A stretch of 15,732 bases of DNA from Tubulinosema ratisbonensis (lineage: Eukaryota > Microsporidia > Tubulinosematidae): positions 1,301 to 17,032 of the forward strand of contig RCSS01000199.1 in NCBI GenBank assembly GCA_004000155.1, read 5' to 3'. The notes below the pieces were generated by a model that saw only the letters and a list, made by a program, of their open reading frames with translations, had not been told where the DNA came from and did no database searches. Position 1 is the stretch's first letter; every line of letters starts with the position of its first letter. Position numbers and translations under genes: made by a program. Shown here piece by piece: positions 9,502-15,732 of this stretch.

Positions 9502-10126
9502 GGTTTTTTTACTTTTTTTCAAGAAAAGAAAAATTTCGCCTATTTAAAAATTTGAACAATTAAAATTAAATGAATAAAAATAAATTATGTAATAATATAA
9601 CTTTTTTTTGTTTTTATAATTAATCATTTTTTTGATCTTAAATATTTTTAATGGATTTATTAAATTTCTTTTTCTTTTTTTTTAAAAAAATGCTATAAAA
9701 ATTTATTTTTTTATGTTAAAATATTTCGTAACTTTGTAAACACAAAAAAAGGCCTAGTAAGTTTTAACTTGGTTAAATTTTTAGTTTATTTAATTTGTGT
9801 TGGTGTATTTTAATTAAAATAATTAAATTTTCATAAATTACGAAAGTCAAATATATAAAATAAATTTTGATTAAGAAATATTATAAATTATTAAATTGTT
9901 TTTTTAGCATTGTTTCATATTTAAAGGAAATAAATTGATTATTTCAAGAACTTTTTTTGACATTTTTAAGAAGTAAATGATTTGTTCTAATAAAATAGGT
10001 ATGTAAATTATGCTTTAATTTAAAATTTTTGCAAAATCTATAAAATTAAAACTCATATATTGTAATATCTTACAAAAAGAAATTTTAAAACCTAAATTAA
10101 ATTAATTTTTTATTTAAATTTAATTC
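9502..10126. other. Divergent AT-rich spacer, no gene seen
   Basis: About 0.6 kb between the basic protein gene (minus) and the small acidic protein gene (plus). Nearly all A+T with long T runs (for example 9600-9700). It lacks the strong palindrome seen in the other divergent spacer. No RNA gene or open frame was recognised. Confidence 0.5.
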
Positions 10127-10132
10127 TTACCC
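10127..10132 (+). promoter_or_regulatory. TTACCC box, distant from the ATG
   Basis: The same hexamer as in the other genes, but 12 bases before the ATG at 10145 rather than adjacent. No ATG lies closer. The longer spacing matches the different character of this gene product, which lacks a secretion leader. Confidence 0.6.
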
Positions 10133-10144
10133 TAAGAATTTATC

Positions 10145-10594
10145 ATGGACAGAAGAAGAGAAACAAACATGAATAAATACTCCTTTAAGACAACTTTTAA
10201 ACCTAAAACTATAAAATTATTTTACCTTAATCATTTAATGAACAAAANAAATAAGAATGATAAAACAAATGTTATAGAAATATCTGATTCTAGTGATGAT
10301 AACATACCAGAAGAAATGAATATTCCTTTAAACTTACAAGATAATTTAAAAAACACTTCAAAAAAAATTACTTTTAAAAAAGAAAAAAGAAAATTCAGTG
10401 AAGATTATGACCAAACAAACAATAATTTTTATTTAAACAAAGTTAATCAAATAAAATATGACAACATTCCTTTTTTAAATTCTACTGATTATTCTTATGA
10501 TGAAATATCAGACACAGATTCAGAAAAATTAGTCATAGATTTAAAAGAAATGGATTATGAGAATGAAGATTCTTTTACAAAAATAAATTTTTAA
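10145..10594 (+). CDS. Small acidic protein with SUMO-interacting-like motifs, 149 aa
   Basis: Family not recognised. It starts at the first ATG after the TTACCC box; a second ATG at codon 9 is possible. There is no signal peptide or membrane segment, so it is probably intracellular. Residues 1-40 are basic. Residues 43-52 read VIEISDSSDD, a hydrophobic core followed by Ser/Asp, which is the form of a SUMO-interacting motif. Residues 121-135 read ISDTDSEKLVIDLKE, an acidic Ser/Thr patch before LVIDL, the reversed form of the same motif. Between them lies a Lys/Arg patch (73-84, KKITFKKEKRKF) that could be a nuclear signal. The acidic C-terminal third is probably disordered. One undetermined base (10247) leaves residue 35 ambiguous. 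Motif readings are inference from short patterns. The gene itself is likely real: its amino-acid usage is unlike the random AT-rich frames around it. Confidence 0.78.
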   Translation: MDRRRETNMNKYSFKTTFKPKTIKLFYLNHLMNKXNKNDKTNVIEISDSSDDNIPEEMNIPLNLQDNLKNTSKKITFKKEKRKFSEDYDQTNNNFYLNKVNQIKYDNIPFLNSTDYSYDEISDTDSEKLVIDLKEMDYENEDSFTKINF

Positions 10595-10605
10595 CAAATA
10601 AAAAA

Positions 10606-10633
10606 TTTAATTTGGTAAAAGAATCAAATTAAA
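10606..10633. repeat. Small hairpin just after the acidic protein gene
   Basis: TTTAATTTG (10606-10614) and CAAATTAAA (10625-10633) are exact reverse complements separated by 10 bases, beginning 11 bases after the stop codon. It could be a 3' UTR stem, but a nine-base stem made mostly of A/T may be chance. Confidence 0.35.
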
Positions 10634-10850
10634 AAAGAAGATTGTTATTTTAATTTTAAGAAATCAATTTAAAGAAATATTTTGAAAGTATAAATTAAAA
10701 AACTTTTAGTTATTTAAAAATATTTTTAGTAATCTTAATATTTAAGAGAAATATTTTATGATTTTTTATAAAAGTGTACAACTTAAAACATAAATTTAAT
10801 TATTTTTTTTATTATTTCTTGTAATTTTTTTATAAAATTTATTTAAATTA

Positions 10851-10902
10851 TTTTATTTGTAAATTAAAAAAATCTATTTTTTAATAAAATTTATAAATAA
10901 AA
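10851..10902. repeat. Hairpin with 15-position stem
   Basis: Arms 10851-10865 and 10888-10902 pair over 15 positions with a single G-T wobble. The right arm AATTTATAAATAAAA resembles the arms of the elements at 988-1037 and 12535-12565. Confidence 0.5.
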
Positions 10903-12338
10903 GACATAATTGTTTTAGTATATCAATTAATAAAATAATTTAAATAAGTTTTATAGTTTAGTTATAACATATTTTTTAGTAAATAAACATTAAAAACAAA
11001 AATTAATAGATTTATAAGCATGAAAAATGTAAAGTGTGTAATAAAATAACTCTGTCAAAAAATTTGCATTTTAAAATTTTAAGACCTTGAGAGAAAAATT
11101 AAATAAAATGATAAGTAAATATTATTCAAAAAACAATTAAATAATCTTAAATATATTTTACCGTATGTTTCCGTCAACTAGGTATTAATATTCTTATATA
11201 GAAGGTATGGCGAAAAGATATTCGTAAAATTTCCCATCTCTGAACAACAAAAAAAATTTTTAATAATTTTGGTACCGAGGGTAAGGTAACTCTTTATACC
11301 CAGGATACTCAAATAAAAATACACTCTGATTATATTATAATATAAATTAGACAAGGCTGGTATTAGATTATGGACACAGTATTGAAGATAAAAAAACAAT
11401 GAATATATTTAAATCATATGTTTTTTATTAATATACTATGTATATGCAAAAAAGTTGAAACTATAGTCAAAATTTCAAATTTTTAGACTTCTTTTGACTT
11501 ATTATTTCCAAAAACGAAGAAAATATGAGGTGTTAGATCTAAAAGTTAAGACTCTATTTGAAAAATATTAACAAAGTTTTTTTTCTAAAAGATTAATTTA
11601 AATTGTAAAAAGAAATCTAAAATTTTTAAATAAACAAACTTAAAACTTTGAAAATATTTTATAAACATTTAAAAAAAATTAAAAATAATTTTTTAAAAGA
11701 CAATTTAATTCTTTTTAAAACAAGGATTGTCTAAAAAATGAAGAAAAATTGTTTATTTTAAAAGAATCGTTGTATTTTAATAATAAATATTCTTTAAAAA
11801 ATTTAATAATTTATCAAATTTAATTTTAAAGTGTTTCTATTAAACTTTAAATTAGTCTTTTTTTAAGAGAGTATCTTTTCTTTGGTGTGTATTAAAAATT
11901 GTCTTTGTTTTAAACTCACATTCCTTCAAATTTCATTTAAAATTAAAAAAGATTATTTTTAATTAAATGACTGATCTTAAATTTTTTTTAAAAATAAAAA
12001 ATATCTTTATTTTTAATATTTATGCATAAATTAATTAAGAAAATAAAACTAAATTATCTAAAGAATTAATAAAAGTAATTAAATATCTTTATTAAAGTTA
12101 CAAAAAAAAGATGTTTAAAGAGACCTCTAAAATTTTAAAAGTTTACCTATCTTATTTAAGAAACAAAGTAATTTACACCAACAATTAAGTAAATAATACT
12201 TATAATTATGAAGATAATTAATTTTTAATTCATAACAAACCATTAATTTCTATAAACTTGATTTAAAAGTTTATGCATCAAACAGTAAATTAAAAAAAAT
12301 TTTAAAAATTAAATATTATTTTTTTGATTGGTAAAATA

Positions 12339-12458
12339 TAAAACTTTTAAATTTAATTTGTTTAAAAATAAAATTTAATCTTAAATTTCTTAAAAAAATC
12401 TTATTTTTCAATAATAAAAATTATTTAGTTGTTAAACAAATTAAATTTAAAAGTTTTA
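12339..12458. repeat. 27-bp perfect inverted repeat with nested hairpin
   Basis: Arms 12339-12365 and 12432-12458 are exact reverse complements over 27 bases and are separated by 66 bases. Inside the loop AAATTTAA (12371-12378) and TTAAATTT (12381-12388) form a second perfect small hairpin. The arms carry one interior C/G position (ACTT/AAGT, plus TTTG/CAAA), so this is not pure AT alternation. The layout, terminal inverted repeats around about 66 bases, resembles a miniature inverted-repeat element, or a long structured transcript. No coding potential. Confidence 0.7.
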
Positions 12459-12534
12459 ATTTAAATAATTATTTATCTTTTGAAAATTAGTCTTAATAAT
12501 TGATATTATATTTTTTAAAGAAAATATTTTAATA

Positions 12535-12565
12535 TTTTATTTTGTAAATTATTTATAAAATAAAA
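12535..12565. repeat. Near-perfect 31-nt palindrome
   Basis: Arms 12535-12549 and 12551-12565 pair over 15 positions with one G-T wobble around a single-base centre. The right arm ATTTATAAAATAAAA matches the 988 arm (ATTTGTAAAATAAAT) at 13 of 15 positions, suggesting related elements. Confidence 0.5.
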
Positions 12566-13149
12566 ATTTTATCAAAACACACACTAATAAAAAGATTTCT
12601 TTGTTAGTAATAAATTAAAAAAAACTAAAATGTTTTTTATATTTTTTGAAAATAGTTTATAAATGATGCTAAGAAATAAGGGCAGTTTCGACCAGAAATA
12701 ACTATTAATATTTTAAGCGATCTTTATAATTTTTGTCATTAACATGGTTTTATTACAGGTTTATCTGGCTTTTCATTTTTAAGAATCCTATTTATTTTAA
12801 TTCATTCTATTTCGATTTATTAGTTAAATTCCCTTTAATTATTGATCCATACTTGATGGATTACTTTGTTTTTAAAGAATTATTCAATAAAATTTTGTTT
12901 TGATAATTTATTTAAGTATAAAATATTCTCATTAACTTTTTTTTCTTATTATTTCTTATGTTTACTTTCCAGGGTTAAAAAATAAATAAAGCTATAAATA
13001 AATATTAAATATCATTTTGTTTTAACAATTATGTAGTTTAAAATTTAAATCAAATTAACACATCTTTATTCTTAATAAATCACAGATTTTCTCTTATCAA
13101 TTCATTTATCAAAAAACAGTTAAATTTATAAGTAAGAAATTAAAATATT

Positions 13150-13155
13150 TTACCC
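13150..13155 (+). promoter_or_regulatory. TTACCC start signal abutting the ATG
   Basis: TTACCC is joined directly to the ATG at 13156, as in three other genes of this window. Confidence 0.8.
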
Positions 13156-13848
13156 ATGCAATTTTTATTTCTTAGTTTTTTGGTTTTGGGGTGTGAATGT
13201 AGTTCGTTAGGAAAAAGAAAATGTCATGTCAAATCTTTGGCAAAGAAGCCAAAAATTGATACACGGTCATCAAGACAAGGCATTATGGATAGTGTCAAAA
13301 TTAAAAATAATCAAAAAAAGATGAGAACTGGAATAGAAACCCGCTCTTTTNANAAGAATCAGAGTATCAGNGGTATAAAAGTAAAAGANAATCACACTCA
13401 AGACAAAGAAGGAAAAAATTTTCAAAACTTGTTAAACACAAATGGCATAGATAGTAAAAAACCCCCAGTTGTTGTTTTGGACAGAATAACAGAAACTACT
13501 AATTTCAACGATCATCTTCAAACATCATATCTGAAAAAATGCCGAAATGCAAATAAAACAGATATTCGCACTAAATCCGACAAGAGAAAACCATTTTATT
13601 CATATCAGCCAAATAGTGATAAGACAGAACAGCCAAATAATGTTAAGATAGAACAAAAAAGAGTTTTAGATTTACATCTTGGTGATAAAAATTTTCTCTT
13701 TTCTACCAAGCCAGGAATAAAAGAGACAGACAAAACTTTAACTAAGCAAACAAATATTGTAAATTCAGAAAAAAAGATTTGCTCACAAACAACTGATCCA
13801 ATAAAAAAGAAAATTTTAATAAAAATTTTCAAAGAGAAAAAAACATAA
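13156..13848 (+). CDS. Basic putative secreted protein, 230 aa, probably frameshifted at its end
   Basis: Family not recognised. The start is fixed by the adjacent TTACCC. Residues 1-16 (MQFLFLSFLVLGCECS) are a clear signal peptide with small residues at the likely cleavage point. The mature part is very polar and Lys/Asn/Thr-rich, probably disordered, with basic patches at 19-32 (KRK, AKKPK) and 215-229. PPVVVLD (93-99) and LDLHL (171-175) are the only hydrophobic patches. QPNSDKTEQPNN (151-162) is a weak internal duplication. Undetermined bases at 13351, 13353, 13371 and 13389 make residues 66, 72 and 78 uncertain. The frame ends at TAA 13846 right after an A7 tract, while the next frame continues protein-like to 13937, so the true product may be longer. 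Gene: confident. Secretion: likely. Function: unknown. Confidence 0.85.
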   Translation: MQFLFLSFLVLGCECSSLGKRKCHVKSLAKKPKIDTRSSRQGIMDSVKIKNNQKKMRTGIETRSFXKNQSIXGIKVKXNHTQDKEGKNFQNLLNTNGIDSKKPPVVVLDRITETTNFNDHLQTSYLKKCRNANKTDIRTKSDKRKPFYSYQPNSDKTEQPNNVKIEQKRVLDLHLGDKNFLFSTKPGIKETDKTLTKQTNIVNSEKKICSQTTDPIKKKILIKIFKEKKT

Positions 13849-13937
13849 AGAATATTACCTTCGAAAATGATACTGGCCTGAACAGAAGAAATGTAAGATT
13901 CCAAACAAGGCTAGGATTTCCAGTTGAAAGTTTATAA
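13849..13937 (+). other. Probable out-of-frame C-terminal extension of the preceding gene
   Basis: Read from the frame beginning at 13845, this stretch encodes KNITFENDTGLNRRNVRF followed by QTRLGFPVESL and a stop at 13935-13937. Its G+C and amino-acid mix resemble coding sequence, not the AT-rich spacer that begins right after it. One missing A in the A7 run at 13837-13843 would join it to the upstream frame. A sequencing error, a real disabling indel or recoding are possible. The AAAAAAC string is present but not in the zero-frame phase needed for a classical -1 slippery site. Confidence 0.6.
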
Positions 13938-14480
13938 AATAAATATCTGTTATTCACTTTTCAAATGATAAAATATACTTTACTTCTATAACAATTTAAT
14001 TAAAAAAACATTTTTAATTTTATCTTCTTTACAAAACTAAAATTAAAAATTGTAAAAATTTTTAAAATCCCGTCTCATTTATAAAATATCAATTTATAAA
14101 TTTTACAATAAATGTTTAATCATATTTGTATTAAAATTTTTTATATAAAAAAATTTATGGAAATAGTACACTTAAATGAAGTAATAAAAATTATATTTAA
14201 AAAATTTACTGTTTTGGTTCAGTAGCTTCTCCTTCAATATTTTTAAATTTTATTCGAAATATTTGTATATTAAACTAATATAATTTCTTTTTTATGATTA
14301 AAATTTACTTGGTTATTTTTGATAACTTTTTAATTCTTAAAAAATATCTATGTTGATTTAGAATTTTTTAGAAATAATTTATTTTTATTTTGAAAAATAT
14401 TTCATCCAAAACAATGCAGAAGGAAAATAATATAGAAAAACCATTTAACCAAAACATATATATTGTAAATCTTAAAATGT
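13938..14480. other. AT-rich spacer, no gene seen
   Basis: Very AT-rich simple-texture sequence after the basic secreted protein gene. Imperfect inverted repeats (for example ATTGTAAAA near 14046 and TTTTACAAT near 14101) are present but weak. Nothing else was recognised. Confidence 0.45.
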
Positions 14481-14642
14481 AACTTACTAAATAGGTGTTG
14501 AGTCCTATTATCGGAATCCGACAGCTTTATTCTTAGAATTCATAAGTTAAGATATTTTTTATATAATTAAATAAAATATATTAAAAAAAGAGTTGTACAC
14601 AGAGTCGACTATAATATAGGACATAGCATAAAAATTTACGAA

Positions 14643-15090
14643 ATGATGAAAAAATTTAAGTTAATATATCAAATCTTCTTTATTATTTTATCCATTCTTG
14701 ATGTATCTTTTGGGTAAATGACGAGTAAAACATAATCAAACAATATATTTAAATTTTTATTTTGTTTTATTTGTTGCATAGGGGCAGGAAATGAGTACAA
14801 AATCCTTTCTATACCTTCTATGTTAGATTTGAGACCTATTTGTTTATATAGAAATGATAAAATAGTTATAAATAATTAAATACATAGCAAGATACTGCTA
14901 GCCTTTCCCCCTCAAAACGATGCATTCCATTAACTATTTAAGTCTATCTCACCTCGCAGGCTTTTATTTCAGGAAAAAAGGATATTATTGCCATCATCTA
15001 ATTTCAAATAACCGAGTTTTGGATCGTGAAAATTTGACCAAAAGGCTATATTGCAGCTTAATAAATATATTGTATTTTTTAGATTTTTTT
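14643..15090 (+). pseudogene. Possible decayed secreted-protein gene
   Basis: Two adjacent ATGs at 14643 open a 24-codon frame beginning MMKKFKLIYQIFFIILSILD, an excellent leader-type sequence, which hits TAA at 14715. The same frame beyond this stop stays protein-like in pieces (for example CIGAGNEYKILSIPSMLDL and LFQEKRILLPSSNFK) with stops about every 10-50 codons. There is no CCC box upstream of the ATGs. It may be a degraded member of a secreted family, or coincidence in a Phe/Ile-rich AT frame. Low confidence. Confidence 0.25.
14881..14960 (+). repeat. Diverged dispersed repeat, copy 2
   Basis: Partner of 8092-8171 in the same orientation; see that entry for the match. It lies inside the broken plus-strand frame, where the shared portion would read KILLAF here and KILRIF in the other copy, hinting that the repeat once was coding. 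Confidence 0.4.
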
Positions 15091-15732
15091 AATTAATCAT
15101 TGTTTCTTAAATTTAAAAACAAGTAAGAAATAACGTTTTAACAAAAATAAACAAGTGATTTTGATTGTATACTTGTAATGTTTATTTTATCAGTTAGGGT
15201 TATTAAAGAATCATGTTTTTTTGTATATATTATTGCATAACCCTGTAATGATTTTTACAGTATAATATCCTTTGATTATAAATACAGTGTTTGGGCCATT
15301 ACTTTTTCAATTACAATTTTAAAACTCATAATTATAATATTATTACGAATCTTAGTGATCTTGTTAGAATAATCCACTGGACATCGTCTTTTGACAAGAA
15401 AATTCATTCCCCAGTAATACCTTAAATCTGATTTAATATGACATAAATTTTTCTTCAATATCTTGTATTTTAAAGTCTAACTTTGTTTTCTCTGTTACTA
15501 AACCTTTACTTCACTACTAAATAATAAATTAAATGCATTTATTTTAAATAGCGACAGTATTTTCTACTGTAGTTTTATGAGTGAAATCATGTTTTGAACC
15601 ATAAACTCTAATTGTACCGTATGCTGTATTCGGAATATATACATTCATAGGAAATAATCTAGCTTAGTTTGTTTTTTCTATGACTAGAAAACTTTTATTG
15701 TCCTTCGAGTTATTTTTTTGCTAATTGATTTA

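Larger units (their letters stand above)
10595..13149. other. 2.5 kb AT-rich spacer with hairpins
   Basis: No gene was found. Most is near 90% A+T simple-texture DNA with repeated runs of A or T and several inverted repeats, listed separately. Two GC-richer islands break it: 11170-11400, where a 73-codon minus-strand frame starts at TTG without a start box, and about 12660-12860. Both look like relic sequence rather than functional genes. No tRNA or rRNA gene was recognised. Confidence 0.5.
14481..15732. other. GC-richer gene-free block to the window end
   Basis: This 1.25 kb differs in texture from the preceding spacer. It contains a signal-peptide-like broken frame (14643 onward, plus), the second copy of the diverged repeat (14881-14960), a short perfect palindrome TCGGAATCCGA (about 14513-14523) and a 60-codon minus frame (15276-15458) without a start box. 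No intact gene is visible. Confidence 0.45.

Noticed and set aside
9496..9522. Nine-codon N-terminal extension of the basic protein from TTG 9522
   Set aside because: It would translate through the TTACCC box, begins at a non-ATG codon and hides the hydrophobic leader; the ATG at 9495 fits the pattern of the other genes.
13836..13850. Programmed -1 frameshift at AAAAAAC
   Set aside because: The zero-frame phase is AAA AAA ACA, not A AAA AAC, so the classical slippery pairing is not available; an indel in the A tract is simpler.
13605..13904. 99-codon minus-strand frame
   Set aside because: Antisense to the basic secreted protein and its tail; no start box.
14505..14530. Possible tRNA or 5S fragment around TCGGAATCCGA
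   Set aside because: Only one short perfect stem is present; no cloverleaf arms, anticodon loop or T-loop consensus could be folded around it.
14709..14714. Minus-strand TTACCC near 14717 as a gene start
   Set aside because: The next ATG is 17 bases away and its frame ends after eight codons.

Overview
The window reads as nuclear DNA of a microsporidian, probably one of the large-genome, very AT-rich lineages. The evidence is about 30% coding density, no visible introns, A/T-biased codons, low-complexity AT spacers of 0.6-3.6 kb, and a TTACCC or ATACCC block upstream of all six gene starts. In four genes the block abuts the ATG. This matches the known CCC-like start signal of microsporidia. 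No species can be named from the sequence alone.

Layout, left to right: a partial minus-strand gene for a Ser/Lys-rich, probably secreted protein (1-639, continuing past the left edge); a 0.9 kb divergent AT-rich spacer with a 50-bp near-perfect palindrome; a plus-strand gene for a helical secreted protein (1559-2671); a 3.6 kb gap; a minus-strand six-segment membrane protein (6319-7131); a 1.4 kb gap; a minus-strand Lys/Arg-rich protein with a leader and strong nuclear-localisation-like clusters (8554-9495); a divergent 0.65 kb spacer; a plus-strand small acidic protein with two SUMO-interacting-motif-like stretches (10145-10594); a 2.5 kb AT-rich gap with several hairpins; a plus-strand basic secreted protein (13156-13848) whose reading frame seems to continue to 13937 after a one-base slip in an A tract; then 1.8 kb without a convincing gene.

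None of the six proteins is a recognisable housekeeping enzyme. Four have a hydrophobic N-terminus fit for secretion, one is a membrane protein and one looks intracellular or nuclear. The simplest reading is a lineage-specific secretome or host-interface locus, but that is inference from sequence character, not homology.

The spacers are of two kinds. Some are about 90% A+T with simple-sequence texture (640-1558, most of 9500-10140, 10600-13150, 13940-14400). Others are clearly more complex and GC-richer (about 3300-6250, 7200-8550, 11170-11400, 14480-15732). The second kind holds a diverged shared repeat, an orphan TTACCC box and a broken signal-peptide-like start, and is best explained as decayed genes or transposons.
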